This document shows positions 52,869 to 61,667 of a stretch of DNA of 64,000 nt, piece by piece. Positions within the stretch are counted from its first letter, which is position 1. Each line of letters begins with the position of its first letter. The notes below the pieces were generated by a model. It was not told where the DNA came from, ran no database searches, and saw nothing but the letters and a program-made list of their open reading frames with translations. Source of the stretch: Paraclostridium sordellii (GTDB taxonomy: Bacteria > Bacillota > Clostridia > Peptostreptococcales > Peptostreptococcaceae); assembly GCF_000953675.1 (NCBI RefSeq), contig NZ_LN679998.1, forward strand, positions 829,911 to 893,910. The letters are read 5' to 3'. The position numbers were made by a program, and so were the translations under genes.

Positions 52869-54104
52869 GTGAATTTGATAAAAAATGCTCTAGCAAATTT
52901 AAAAGCTCATAAATTACGTGTATTTGTAACCATGATATGGATAATTATAGGTATAACTTCCGTAATAGTTGTAACTTCAATTGGAGCTGGCCTTGAAGAA
53001 AAGATGAAAGAATCAACTGATAAAGTAAGTAAGAAAAAAACCACTATAAGGTTTGAGCCTACAAATTATAGTATGGTTGATTATTCTGTATTTTTAAGAC
53101 CTTTTACAATGCAAGATATAGAATCTATATCTTTTATAGAAGGAGTACAAAGAGTAAAACCTACAACTGAAGGAAGTGAACTTAGTACAACTTATGGATA
53201 TGAAGGTTTTGTTGATAAAAAATCAACTTCCATAGAACTTAATTCATATAAAAAAAGTAAAAAAGTAAAAATTTCTCATGGTAGAGATTTTGGTTACGAT
53301 GATGTCGAACGAAAAGTAGTATTAATTACAATGCAAAATGCTATGGATTTATTTGAAAATCCAGAAGAGGCAATAGGAAATGCAATAAATATAGATGGTG
53401 ATTTATATGAAATTGTAGGTATTTTAGAAGAGGAAGTCCAAGAATCACAAAATCAAATTGAAGCTATGTACAGTGGTGGAAATATGGAATATCAAACAGC
53501 TTTAATGCCTAAAAAAGTGTTTGAAAAATTAGTCAATAAGTATAACTATGGAAACAGTGAAATAAATAGTATTGATATAGTTGCATCTCCTGGACATGAT
53601 GTATATGAAGTTGCAAACAATGTGGCTATGAAACTTCAAGAATTACATTCGGATTTAGATGGAAATTATGTAACAGAAAATATGGACAATGCTCATATGG
53701 AATTAGAGTATATGACATCAAGTATTGATAAATTTGTAAAAATAATAACTTTAGTTTCTTTATTTGTAGGTGGAATAGGGGTAATGAATATAATGTATAT
53801 GTCTGTAGTTGAAAGACAAAAAGAAATAGGTATAAGAAGAGCTATAGGTGCAAAACCAAGAAATATAATGTTTCAGTTTTTAGTTGAATCTACGTTTATA
53901 ACAATTATAGGCGGAATATTAGGAATGATTATAGGTATTGTAGCTGTAAATTATGTATCTAATATGTTGCCATTTAAAGCAATACTATCTGTTAAAGGAT
54001 TTGTATATGCATCATTAACATCTATTTTAACAGGAATTATATTTGGACTTATACCAGCATTTAAGGCATCTAGATTAGATCCAATTAAAGCTATACAAAA
54101 GTAA
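52869..54104 (+). CDS. MacB-type ABC permease (FtsX-like)
   Basis: A 411-residue permease with the MacB topology: one N-terminal helix (about 17-40), a large extracellular MacB_PCD domain (about 45-280) and three C-terminal helices with the FtsX-like fold (FVGGIGVMNIMYMSV about 300, RQKEIGIRRAIGAKPRNIM about 318, FGLIPAFKASRLDPIKAI at the end). With the adaptor and ATPase it forms a tripartite exporter, likely for a peptide or drug. GTG start after GGGGG. No terminator hairpin is obvious downstream. Confidence 0.92.
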   Translation: MNLIKNALANLKAHKLRVFVTMIWIIIGITSVIVVTSIGAGLEEKMKESTDKVSKKKTTIRFEPTNYSMVDYSVFLRPFTMQDIESISFIEGVQRVKPTTEGSELSTTYGYEGFVDKKSTSIELNSYKKSKKVKISHGRDFGYDDVERKVVLITMQNAMDLFENPEEAIGNAINIDGDLYEIVGILEEEVQESQNQIEAMYSGGNMEYQTALMPKKVFEKLVNKYNYGNSEINSIDIVASPGHDVYEVANNVAMKLQELHSDLDGNYVTENMDNAHMELEYMTSSIDKFVKIITLVSLFVGGIGVMNIMYMSVVERQKEIGIRRAIGAKPRNIMFQFLVESTFITIIGGILGMIIGIVAVNYVSNMLPFKAILSVKGFVYASLTSILTGIIFGLIPAFKASRLDPIKAIQK

Positions 54105-54294
54105 TTTTACTGAAAAATATAATTAAAATTAATTTAAAATTTGAAAAATACAAAAAAATAGGAATATTATATCTTAAAGAACTGACATTGATTTAATTTT
54201 AACATAGGAATATAATAATGACATAAAGAAATTTCCTATATTTTACTTTTAATATTTTTAGTGTTGGAAATCATAAGTAAGAGGTGATTTTACT
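54105..54294. other. AT-rich intergenic region
   Basis: About 190 bases, probably with the promoter of the 61-residue protein and the Fe-S scaffold unit; no specific signal identified. Confidence 0.35.
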
Positions 54295-54480
54295 ATGAAG
54301 GAAAACAATATCAAGAAAAATATTAAAGAAGAGAACTTAACAGAGAAAAAGAAAAGAATAAGTTCTGTTGTAAATTCTATATTAAGTGAAAGTACAAGTA
54401 AATCTGATCCAGATGGACATTATACTGGATGTCCAAAAGGAAAAGCTATAAAACCGATACAAGATGTAGATGACTTATAG
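54295..54480 (+). CDS. Conserved small protein with DPxGxYTGxP...QDxDDL tail
   Basis: A 61-residue basic, hydrophilic protein. The second half, SDPDGHYTGCPKGKAIKPIQ then DVDDL, matches a C-terminal motif (D..GSYTG.P......QDADDL) that I recall from many small clostridial proteins of unknown role. Here the usual Ser-Tyr and small-residue positions carry His-Tyr and a cysteine. GAGGTGA is 8 bases before the ATG. It lies 35 bases upstream of the IscU-like gene and may be co-transcribed. No function is assigned. Confidence 0.65.
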   Translation: MKENNIKKNIKEENLTEKKKRISSVVNSILSESTSKSDPDGHYTGCPKGKAIKPIQDVDDL

Positions 54481-54515
54481 GAAAGTAAAAATTACACCGA
54501 GGAAGGAGATTTCTT

Positions 54516-55208
54516 ATGATTTATACAACAGAAATCACAAATATGTGTAAAATTAATAAAGGGCCTAATCATGGACCAGCGCCAATACCAGAAGAAGGTA
54601 AATGGGTAAAAGCTACACAAATAACAGATATATCAGGATTAACTCATGGTGTAGGTTGGTGTGCACCTCAACAAGGAGCATGTAAGTTAACATTAAATGT
54701 TAAAGATGGAATAATACAAGAAGCTCTAGTTGAAACAATAGGATGTTCAGGAATGACTCACTCAGCTGCAATGGCATCTGAAATTCTTCCAGGAAAAACT
54801 ATACTTGAAGCATTAAATACTGATTTAGTATGTGATGCAATAAATACTGCTATGAGAGAGTTATTTTTACAAATAGTATATGGTAGAAGTCAAACTGCAT
54901 TTTCTGAAGGTGGTTTACCAGTAGGAGCAGGACTTGAAGATTTAGGAAAAGGTCTTAGAAGTCAAGTAGGAACTATGTATGGAAGTCTTGAAAAAGGACC
55001 TAGATACTTAGAGATGGCTGAAGGATACATAACTAAAGTTGCTTTAGATGAAGATAGTGAAATAATAGGATATGAATATGTTCACCTTGGAAAAATGATG
55101 GAAATGGTGGCTAAGGGTGTAGAAGCTAATGAGGCACTAGAAAAAGCTAAATCTACATATGGAAGATTTAATGAAGGTGTTAAAGTTATAGACCCAAGAC
55201 ATGAATAA
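54516..55208 (+). CDS. IscU-like iron-sulfur scaffold family protein
   Basis: A 230-residue protein of the clostridial Fe-S cluster assembly scaffold group (NifU-N/IscU fold) that accompanies the GGGtGRT protein. Potential ligand cysteines are in GWCAPQQGACKLTL (about residues 43-51) and ETIGCSGMTHSAAMASEIL (Cys about 74). A later helical part is distinctive of this subgroup (VHLGKMMEMVAKGVEANEAL). It probably binds a cluster or a metal cofactor in the cytoplasm; the partner process is unknown. AAGGAGA ribosome site; the GGGtGRT gene follows after 21 bases. Confidence 0.82.
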   Translation: MIYTTEITNMCKINKGPNHGPAPIPEEGKWVKATQITDISGLTHGVGWCAPQQGACKLTLNVKDGIIQEALVETIGCSGMTHSAAMASEILPGKTILEALNTDLVCDAINTAMRELFLQIVYGRSQTAFSEGGLPVGAGLEDLGKGLRSQVGTMYGSLEKGPRYLEMAEGYITKVALDEDSEIIGYEYVHLGKMMEMVAKGVEANEALEKAKSTYGRFNEGVKVIDPRHE

Positions 55209-55229
55209 TAAAAAGGAAGGTGAACTTAA

Positions 55230-56228
55230 ATGGCTTTATTTGAAAGTTATGAAAGAAGAATAAATCAAATAACTCCTGTACTTGAAAAATACGGATTTAA
55301 TTCTATAGAAGAGTGTAGAGAACTTTGTAACTCAAAGGGATTTGACCCTTATCAAATAGTTAAAGATACCCAAAATATAGCATTTGAAAATGCTTGTTGG
55401 GCATACACATTAGGAGCTGCAATAGCTATAAAAAAAGAGTGCAAAAAAGCAGCAGATGCTGCTGAAGCTATAGGTGAAGGTTTACAAGCATTTTGTATTC
55501 CAGGTTCTGTTGCTGATGATAGAAAAGTAGGTCTTGGTCATGGTAATTTAGGTGGAATGCTTTTAAGAGATGAAACTAAGTGTTTTGCTTTTTTAGCAGG
55601 ACACGAATCTTTTGCAGCAGCAGAAGGTGCTATAAAAATAGCTGAAAAGGCAAATAAGGTTAGAAAAGAAGATTTAAGAGTTATATTAAATGGTCTTGGA
55701 AAAGATGCTGCTTATATAATATCTAGAATCAACGGATTTACATATGTTCAAACAGAGTTTGATTACTATACTGGAGAACTAAAAATAGTAAGAGAAAAAG
55801 CCTTTTCTAAAGGAGAAAGAAGTAAAGTTAGATGCTATGGATGTGATGATGTTAGAGAAGGTGTTGCAATAATGCATAATGAGGGAGTTGATGTTTCTAT
55901 AACTGGTAACTCAACTAATCCAACAAGATTCCAACATCCAGTAGCTGGAACATATAAAAAAGAGTGTTATCAAGAAGGGAAAAAATATTTCTCAGTAGCT
56001 TCAGGTGGAGGTACAGGAAGAACTCTTCATCCTGATAATATGGCAGCTGGACCAGCTTCTTATGGTATGACTGATACTATGGGAAGAATGCATTCAGATG
56101 CACAATTTGCAGGGTCTTCTTCTGTGCCAGCACATGTTGAAATGATGGGGCTTATAGGAATGGGTAACAATCCTATGGTTGGAGCTACAGTTGCAATAGC
56201 TGTTGCTGTTGAAGAAAGCTTTAAGTAG
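55230..56228 (+). CDS. GGGtGRT protein
   Basis: A 332-residue protein of the family named for the motif seen here as SGGGTGRTLHPDN (about residue 258), followed by MTDTMGRMHSDAQFAGSSSV and the C-terminal GMGNNPMVGATVAIAVAVEE. Other conserved parts are GNLGGMLL (about 107) and VRCYGCDDVREG (about 207), with two nearby cysteines. The biochemical role is unknown. The constant pairing with the IscU-like gene directly upstream suggests a shared metal or Fe-S function. AAGGAAGG ribosome site. Confidence 0.9.
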   Translation: MALFESYERRINQITPVLEKYGFNSIEECRELCNSKGFDPYQIVKDTQNIAFENACWAYTLGAAIAIKKECKKAADAAEAIGEGLQAFCIPGSVADDRKVGLGHGNLGGMLLRDETKCFAFLAGHESFAAAEGAIKIAEKANKVRKEDLRVILNGLGKDAAYIISRINGFTYVQTEFDYYTGELKIVREKAFSKGERSKVRCYGCDDVREGVAIMHNEGVDVSITGNSTNPTRFQHPVAGTYKKECYQEGKKYFSVASGGGTGRTLHPDNMAAGPASYGMTDTMGRMHSDAQFAGSSSVPAHVEMMGLIGMGNNPMVGATVAIAVAVEESFK

Positions 56229-56252
56229 AAATTTATTTTAAATATAATTAAT

Positions 56253-56292
56253 AAAAGGCTATAATTGATTTACTTCAATTATAGCCTTTTTT
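56253..56292. terminator. Bidirectional intrinsic terminator
   Basis: Arms 56253-56268 and 56275-56290 pair perfectly over 16 bp with A/T runs, between the convergent GGGtGRT and rubrerythrin genes. Confidence 0.92.
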
Positions 56293-56298
56293 ATTTTA

Positions 56299-56892
56299 TT
56301 AATTTTCAAATGGAGATTCAGAGTATAGTAGGAAATATCCTTGTGGATATTGACATACTGGACAGGCTTTTGGAGCATCCTTTGATGTATGCACATGTCC
56401 GCAGTTTAGGCATATCCATTTTTCTTCATTATTACTTTTAAATAAAGTATTTGACTCTAATCTATCTGCAAACTTACCAAATCTATCTCCATGAACTTTT
56501 TCTATTTCTGCTATTTTTTCAAAACTTGTAGCTACGTTTATAAACCCTTCTTCCCTAGCTATTTGTCCAAATTCTTTATAAACTTTATCCCATTCTTCAT
56601 ATTCATTGTGTTGTGCTGATTTTAAAGTTGTGACTAAATCAGTATATACCTCTACTGGATATCCTCCATCTACAGTTATAGATTCTCCAGATAGATCTTT
56701 TAAGTGGTTATAAAATATCCAAGCATGAGCTTTTTCCTGATTAGCTGTATAATTAAATACTTGGCGTATTGCTTCAAAGTTTTGTTTTTTTGCAAGTGAT
56801 TCTCCAAATGTATATCTATTTCTAGCTTGGCTCTCTCCTGCAAAAGCTCTCATTAAATTTAATGCAGTTTTACTATCTTTTAATAAATTCAT
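56299..56892 (-). CDS. rbr: Rubrerythrin
   Basis: A 197-residue rubrerythrin. The four-helix diiron domain (about residues 1-145) carries ligands in GESQARNRY (about 19), NQEKAHAWIF (about 51) and AREEGF / IAEIEKVH (about 113-134). The C-terminal rubredoxin domain has CLNCGHVH (about 160) and CPVCQYPQGYF (about 177) binding one iron. It reduces hydrogen peroxide in the anaerobic oxidative-stress response. GAGGCA precedes the ATG. Monocistronic, on the minus strand. Confidence 0.95.
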   Translation of the reverse strand: MNLLKDSKTALNLMRAFAGESQARNRYTFGESLAKKQNFEAIRQVFNYTANQEKAHAWIFYNHLKDLSGESITVDGGYPVEVYTDLVTTLKSAQHNEYEEWDKVYKEFGQIAREEGFINVATSFEKIAEIEKVHGDRFGKFADRLESNTLFKSNNEEKWICLNCGHVHTSKDAPKACPVCQYPQGYFLLYSESPFEN

Positions 56893-57032
56893 AATTTGCC
56901 TCCATTATGTATATTTTCTTTAATAGTATTTACCAAATTTAAAATGATATGTAATAGAAATTATCTATAGTGAATTTATATTGTTTATAAATATTAATTG
57001 AGTTGATATAATAAAACAAAGGGGGTATTATT

Positions 57033-57449
57033 TTGGAACTTACTTCAAGGGAATATAAATTAGAGGAAGAAAAACTAAAAGTAATAAATGAGTATAGGCT
57101 ATATTTAAATTCTAATTTAAATTGGGAATACAGACATCCAAAAAATAAATATCAGCCTGTTGAATATTTTTCACAAAAATTTGCATCAAAGCATACTGCA
57201 CTTGCTATGGTTTTTCAAATACATAAACTTTGTTTTGCAAAAATAAAATACTTTGAAAACCACTTAGATGATTTTATACCATATTCGTATTCTTTTAAAG
57301 ATGGATTTAAAAAATGTGAAATGTATAAAGTTCAATTTTTATACCATAAGTATAGTAAGTATATGATAGGAATAACAGATCTTCAGCAAATAAAAGATAT
57401 TGAAGAGTTTGAAAAGTTTTGTAGACATTTAGAAAGCTTTAAAAATTGA
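57033..57449 (+). CDS. Hypothetical soluble protein
   Basis: A 138-residue basic, Tyr/Lys/Phe-rich soluble protein without a family I recognise. The start (LTSREYKLEEEKLKVINEYR) is helical; the middle contains FASKHTALAMVFQIHKLCFAK-like amphipathic sequence (centre HTALAMVFQIHKL). TTG start 8 bases after AGGGGG. It stands alone, followed by a clear terminator, which supports a real gene. Confidence 0.55.
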   Translation: MELTSREYKLEEEKLKVINEYRLYLNSNLNWEYRHPKNKYQPVEYFSQKFASKHTALAMVFQIHKLCFAKIKYFENHLDDFIPYSYSFKDGFKKCEMYKVQFLYHKYSKYMIGITDLQQIKDIEEFEKFCRHLESFKN

Positions 57450-57899
57450 GTGAATTTAATAAAATCATCGTTGATGAGGAAAGTTTTAATTTAATATAGA
57501 TTAATTTTATTAAGAAGAGCATAGCTCTTCTTTTTTTATATTGTAAGAATAAATATAAATTAGAAAAAAATAAAAAAATATGGTAGAACTATTATATTTA
57601 TGGGTATAAATTAAAATAAACACTTGAATATAAAAAGCTTATATATGGCAATATTCGATCATGGCTTTTGAAATTGTAGGCTTTTTAAATGATTTAGTAA
57701 TTATATTTTGTGTTATTCAAGAGAACAACATTTTAAAAAGTAAACCATTTAAATAAACTTTACTCCGATAAGGACATAACCCATATGTAAGCGTTTTAGC
57801 TAGATTACTCACTAAAAAATCATATGAGTTTTTAAATGCTATTACATCAAATTCAACTAAATTGTTTAGACTAAAACAATAATATGGGAGGTACAATAC
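57450..57899. other. 450-base non-coding region with possible structured leader
   Basis: After the terminator at 57512 about 350 bases remain without an ORF before the nitrogenase-like gene. Within it, an AACCCATATGTAA-like arm near 57778-57790 can pair with TTAC and CATATGAGTT near 57805-57831, i.e. a nested stem. No known riboswitch class was recognised. Confidence 0.35.
57512..57538 (+). terminator. Intrinsic terminator
   Basis: AAGAAGAGC (57512-57520) pairs with GCTCTTCTT (57524-57532), ATA loop, T-run. Confidence 0.88.
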
Positions 57900-59108
57900 A
57901 TGGTAGCGTATAAGTATTTACCAGTAGCCGATGAAAAAATAGGAATGATATGGACATTATCATCAATAAAAGATGCTTGTATTATAGAGTTTGGGACTAT
58001 TGGAACAACTCATAATTCAGTAGAAGGAATAAGAAATTTAAATATAACAAGGCAATCAAATGTATATTCTATAAATCTAGATGAAAAAGATACTATTTAT
58101 AACCATTGTTACAAATTAGAAAAATTTATACTAGATGTAGATAAAAAGATAAAACCTAAATACATATTTGTTGTAGAAGCTTGTGTGCCAGCTATTATAG
58201 GATTAAAAGTATTAGAGATAGATTCAAATTTAAAGGGAAAAGTTAATTCAAAAGTTTTATTTATAAATGAAAACAATTTAAACTATGATTACAATAATGG
58301 GATTGAATTAGGATTAGAGTTATTTGCTAAAGATATAGTAAAGCCAAAAGAAAAGGATGAAAATAAATATAATATAATTGGGTTTAGTATTGATAAATAT
58401 AATTATCGACAAGATATAAATGAACTTAAGAGGATAATGAAGGATTTATTTAATAAAGAACTTAATGTTGTATTTACTATAAATTCAAATATTCATGAGA
58501 TAGAAAATGCAGCTAGTGCATCTTTAAATATAGTCTTGAGAAAAGAAGCTTTAAAAGCAGCTGAATATATGAAAGAAAAATTTGGAATACCATATGTATA
58601 TAAAAATTTATATGGGCTAAAAAATACTATTAAATTCATAGAAACTGTAAAAAAGATAGATGGATATGAATTAGATGAAGAAAAATACAATAAAGAAATT
58701 TGTTTTGTAAAAAAGAGTATATTTAAAATAAAGAAAAGGTTTTATTTTTATGAAGAAAGTAAGGATTGTGCAATATTTGGAGACTTTGATACTGTTTCGG
58801 GAATTAGTGAGATGATGAAAGAACTAGGCTTTAATGTTGATAGAAAAGAAGTAATATATAAGGTTAAATGTAGTGATAGGGATATTATAACAAGTACTGC
58901 AGAATTAGATCGAATGAAGTATTTAAGTGATAAAGAACTATTAATGTTACTTGGTGATGAATCAGTTATTGCAATGTATCATAATTCAAAAGCAGATTTA
59001 CCAATCAGTAATTTAAATGAAGAAAAGTGCAGCATATGTGGACAAAATCCTTATATGGGATTTAAAGGTTGTGTTTGTATAATCAATCAAATATTAAATA
59101 TAAAATAA
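57900..59108 (+). CDS. Orphan nitrogenase component 1-like protein
   Basis: A 402-residue protein with the nitrogenase alpha/beta-subunit fold pattern (oxidoreductase/nitrogenase component 1). It shows IKDACIIEFGTIGTTHNSVEG with Cys27, NHCYKLEKFI with Cys70 and VVEACVPAIIGLKV with Cys95, positions like the three P-cluster cysteines of NifD/K relatives. Rossmann-like domains follow, then a C-terminal CSICGQNPYMGFKGCVC with four more cysteines. No NifH-like reductase or second subunit lies nearby. It may be a nitrogenase-like enzyme using a distant partner, or a cluster-binding protein. GGGAGG is 7 bases before ATG. Substrate unknown. Confidence 0.75.
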   Translation: MVAYKYLPVADEKIGMIWTLSSIKDACIIEFGTIGTTHNSVEGIRNLNITRQSNVYSINLDEKDTIYNHCYKLEKFILDVDKKIKPKYIFVVEACVPAIIGLKVLEIDSNLKGKVNSKVLFINENNLNYDYNNGIELGLELFAKDIVKPKEKDENKYNIIGFSIDKYNYRQDINELKRIMKDLFNKELNVVFTINSNIHEIENAASASLNIVLRKEALKAAEYMKEKFGIPYVYKNLYGLKNTIKFIETVKKIDGYELDEEKYNKEICFVKKSIFKIKKRFYFYEESKDCAIFGDFDTVSGISEMMKELGFNVDRKEVIYKVKCSDRDIITSTAELDRMKYLSDKELLMLLGDESVIAMYHNSKADLPISNLNEEKCSICGQNPYMGFKGCVCIINQILNIK

Positions 59109-59132
59109 GAGTTTATAACTCTTATTTTTTTA
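59104..59132 (+). terminator. Intrinsic terminator
   Basis: AATAAGAGTT (59104-59113) pairs with AACTCTTATT (59117-59126), then T-run; overlaps the stop of the nitrogenase-like gene. Confidence 0.85.
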
Positions 59133-59247
59133 TAAAAAATTATATAATATGTACAAAATGAAGAAATATTGTCAACAAATAATATATGTAATCATAGTTT
59201 ATATTACAGAAATTTAAATTTCTGAATATATGTAAGGAGTTTTTAAT

Positions 59248-59790
59248 ATGAGCTGCAAAAACAATGTATGGAAAGGTTATAAATGTATAGAAAACCAAAA
59301 GTGGGATAATGTATGTTATTATAAATGTAAGGATAATGGTTGTGGGTCTAAAAAATGTAAAGCAGAAATAAAAGATGCAAAAGACCTTATTGATGATGCA
59401 AAGGATACTAACAATATGTTAGGAAAAGATTTAAAAGAGGCATTGGAAAACCAAAATGCTGCAAAAGAAGGAATAAAAGGGTTAGAGGATAATCTTTTAA
59501 ATTTAGCTTGTGATTTATCTGATATTAAAAAAGCTTTAAGTAATGCAGTTAAAAATGTAGATAATATGATAAAAGACTTAAATCAAATTTTACCAGATCA
59601 ACAAAATGCTATTGAGGATATAAAAGATGCTAAAGACAAACAAAAGGAAGTTAAAGGAATATTAGATAAACTAAATAAAGCATTAGATGATGTTGTTGAT
59701 TGCTTGAGTGAAAGAGGATCAAATCCAATATTAATACCTTGGGATGAAGATTGTGATAAGCATCCATGTAAAAATGATTGTGATTGTTAA
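59248..59790 (+). CDS. Cys-rich coiled-coil protein, unknown
   Basis: A 180-residue hydrophilic protein of unusual design. The N-terminus (residues 1-40) has six cysteines in short spacings (CKNN, CIEN, CYYKC, CGSKKC). The middle (about 40-155) is a long Lys/Asp/Ala coiled coil with repeated KDAKD and IEDIKDAKDK phrases and one Cys. The C-terminus ends CDKHPCKNDCDC. No signal peptide is seen. Cys-rich ends around a rod suggest disulfide or metal cross-linking, as in spore coat/exosporium proteins, but this is inference. AAGGAG lies 8 bases before the ATG. Confidence 0.7.
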   Translation: MSCKNNVWKGYKCIENQKWDNVCYYKCKDNGCGSKKCKAEIKDAKDLIDDAKDTNNMLGKDLKEALENQNAAKEGIKGLEDNLLNLACDLSDIKKALSNAVKNVDNMIKDLNQILPDQQNAIEDIKDAKDKQKEVKGILDKLNKALDDVVDCLSERGSNPILIPWDEDCDKHPCKNDCDC

Positions 59791-59817
59791 ATAAGATAAT
59801 TAAAAACTTTAAAAATT

Positions 59818-59850
59818 AGTGTGCACTTATAAAAGTGCACACTTTTTATA
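59818..59850 (+). terminator. Intrinsic terminator
   Basis: Arms 59818-59828 and 59833-59843 (AGTGTGCACTT/AAGTGCACACT) with ATAA loop and T-run. Confidence 0.92.
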
Positions 59851-59904
59851 TTTTATAAATTATTTTTTTAAAATTAGTTAAAAATAATTTATAAAATAAT
59901 AGAG

Positions 59905-59932
59905 TTGAAAAAAAAAGAAAAATCTGTATAAT
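59905..59932 (+). promoter_or_regulatory. Sigma-A type promoter of the amidase gene
   Basis: TTGAAA (59905-59910) and TATAAT (59927-59932) with a 16-base spacer. An inverted repeat TGTAAT-AAAA-ATTACA follows at 59939-59954, between promoter and ribosome site. Confidence 0.7.
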
Positions 59933-59978
59933 TAAATTTGTAATAAAAATTACATAAAGGTTAAAAAGGAGGAATATT

Positions 59979-60803
59979 TTGAAGATTAAGACAATAAGAA
60001 GAAGTATAGCAGCAATGATAATCTCTTCAACCTTTATTTCAGGAATGACAGTAGCCCATGCTGATGGATATAAGGTTTTTATAGACGCAGGACATGGAGG
60101 AAGAGATAATGGATCATCATATGGAGATAGAATAGAGGATAAAATAAACCTTCAAATAGCAAATAAATTAGAAGCTAAGCTTAAGAAAAGTGGAATAGAT
60201 GTAGAAGTAAGTAGATGTAATGATAGTTATGTATCTTTATCTGAAAGAACTAAAAAATCTAATTTATCGGATGCAGATATGTTTATATCCATACATCAAA
60301 ATGCAGCAAATGATATAACTGCAAATGGTGTAGAAACTTACTACTATAATGATGTTAATAAAAATCTTGCAAAAGATATACAAAAGAATTTACTAACAAG
60401 TACTAAAGGACAAGATAGAGGGGTTAGAAAAGGAAATTTACAAGTTTTAAGAGATAATGAAAAACCAGCAGTTTTAGTAGAATGTGGATTTATTTCTGGA
60501 AATCAAGATGGAAAAAAGCTAAACACAAGTGAATATCAAGATAAAATTGCCGATGGTATTGTAGCTGGGGTTAAAGAAAATTTAGGACTAAAAACATTTG
60601 GCATAGGTGTTAAATCAAATAAAAATATAGCAATTGCATTAGAGGACAATGTAAAGGTTAGAAGTGGACGTGGATACACTTTTAATCAAATCGGAAATCT
60701 ATCAAAAGGTCAAAAAGTAGAACTTATAGATACTAAGTTTGACTGGCATAAGATAAAATTTGATGGCAAATATGGATATGTATCTAGTGTTTACGTAAAA
60801 TAA
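59979..60803 (+). CDS. N-acetylmuramoyl-L-alanine amidase with SH3 domain
   Basis: A 274-residue secreted wall hydrolase: signal peptide ending near AHA (about residue 28), then an Amidase_3 domain (about 30-200). The zinc ligands and catalytic residues are in VFIDAGHGGRD (His), GDRIEDKINL (Glu), MFISIHQNA (His) and VLVECGFISG (Glu). A C-terminal SH3 domain (about 213-274; NVKVRSGRGYTFNQIG, then YGYVSSVYVK) should target it to the wall. It cleaves the muramic acid-alanine bond. TTG start 6 bases after GGAGGA. Monocistronic. Confidence 0.93.
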   Translation: MKIKTIRRSIAAMIISSTFISGMTVAHADGYKVFIDAGHGGRDNGSSYGDRIEDKINLQIANKLEAKLKKSGIDVEVSRCNDSYVSLSERTKKSNLSDADMFISIHQNAANDITANGVETYYYNDVNKNLAKDIQKNLLTSTKGQDRGVRKGNLQVLRDNEKPAVLVECGFISGNQDGKKLNTSEYQDKIADGIVAGVKENLGLKTFGIGVKSNKNIAIALEDNVKVRSGRGYTFNQIGNLSKGQKVELIDTKFDWHKIKFDGKYGYVSSVYVK

Positions 60804-60810
60804 ATAATAG

Positions 60811-60852
60811 ATGTCTTAAATTGATTTTTAATCATTTTAAGACATTTTTTTA
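60811..60852 (+). terminator. Intrinsic terminator
   Basis: ATGTCTTAAA (60811-60820) pairs with TTTAAGACAT (60836-60845), inner GATT/AATC pairing, T-run after. Confidence 0.88.
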
Positions 60853-60962
60853 TTTATATGTTTTACATGTATTATTTAAGGCTTTTAGTAGTAAAATATT
60901 TATTGCTATTGTAAATACTAAAGGTTATAATTGAAAAAAATACCAATATAGAGGTGAATCAA

Positions 60963-61667
60963 ATGAGTGTGCTAACAAAGTTAGCTTTAATAATAAGCGC
61001 ATGTATATGCTTTCTTATACCATTAGGAAGTTTAGTGTATTTTGTAATTAAAGACAAAAAATTATTAAAAAGTTTTTTCATAGGAATGGCTATATTCTTT
61101 ATATCTCAGATAGCTATTAGAATACCAATAATAAATTATGTTTTACCAAATCATGACTGGTACTTAAGCATGTCTTTAAATCCTTGGATTTATTCTATTT
61201 TCTTAGCATTAACAGCAGCACTAGTTGAAGAAGTAGGCAGATATATAGCATTTAAGTATTTATTAAAAAATAATAGAACTTATAATGATGGGATAGCTTG
61301 TGGACTTGGACATGGAGGAATAGAGTCTATATTAATGACAGGAATTTCATGTATAACAGTTTTAGTTGGAAGTTTTATTGGAAATGACATGTTTATGTCA
61401 ATTACTCCATTAGAGGCTTTTTCAGCAGGATTTGAGAGATTATTTGTCATGGTTATACAGGTTGGACTGTCTATGATAGTATTATATGGAATTAGACAAA
61501 AAAGCATTAAGTATTTATTTTTAGCTATATTTGTACATACAGTTATAAATGCTCCTGTTATAACTTTATTTAGATATGGTGTTATTGCAGTTGAATCATA
61601 TATATTTATATGGGCTATAATACTTGGATTAACTACTTTATATTTTAAAAGACTATATAAACAATAA
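60963..61667 (+). CDS. YhfC family membrane protein
   Basis: A 234-residue protein with about seven membrane segments and the YhfC-family motifs ALVEEVGRYIAFKYLLK (about residue 85), CGLGHGGIESI (about 112), ERLFVMVIQVGLSMIV (about 160) and FVHTVINAPV (about 198). The EE, H and E residues suggest an intramembrane metallopeptidase-like fold, but activity is unproven. ATG 60963 is 6 bases after GAGGTG; the GTG inside that site is also in frame but unlikely as a start. Its stop lies in the next hairpin. Confidence 0.82.
   Translation: MSVLTKLALIISACICFLIPLGSLVYFVIKDKKLLKSFFIGMAIFFISQIAIRIPIINYVLPNHDWYLSMSLNPWIYSIFLALTAALVEEVGRYIAFKYLLKNNRTYNDGIACGLGHGGIESILMTGISCITVLVGSFIGNDMFMSITPLEAFSAGFERLFVMVIQVGLSMIVLYGIRQKSIKYLFLAIFVHTVINAPVITLFRYGVIAVESYIFIWAIILGLTTLYFKRLYKQ

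Noticed and set aside
52869-54104. Lantibiotic or bacteriocin immunity operon
   Set aside because: The ABC set is MacAB-like, but no precursor peptide, modification enzyme or two-component genes are adjacent.
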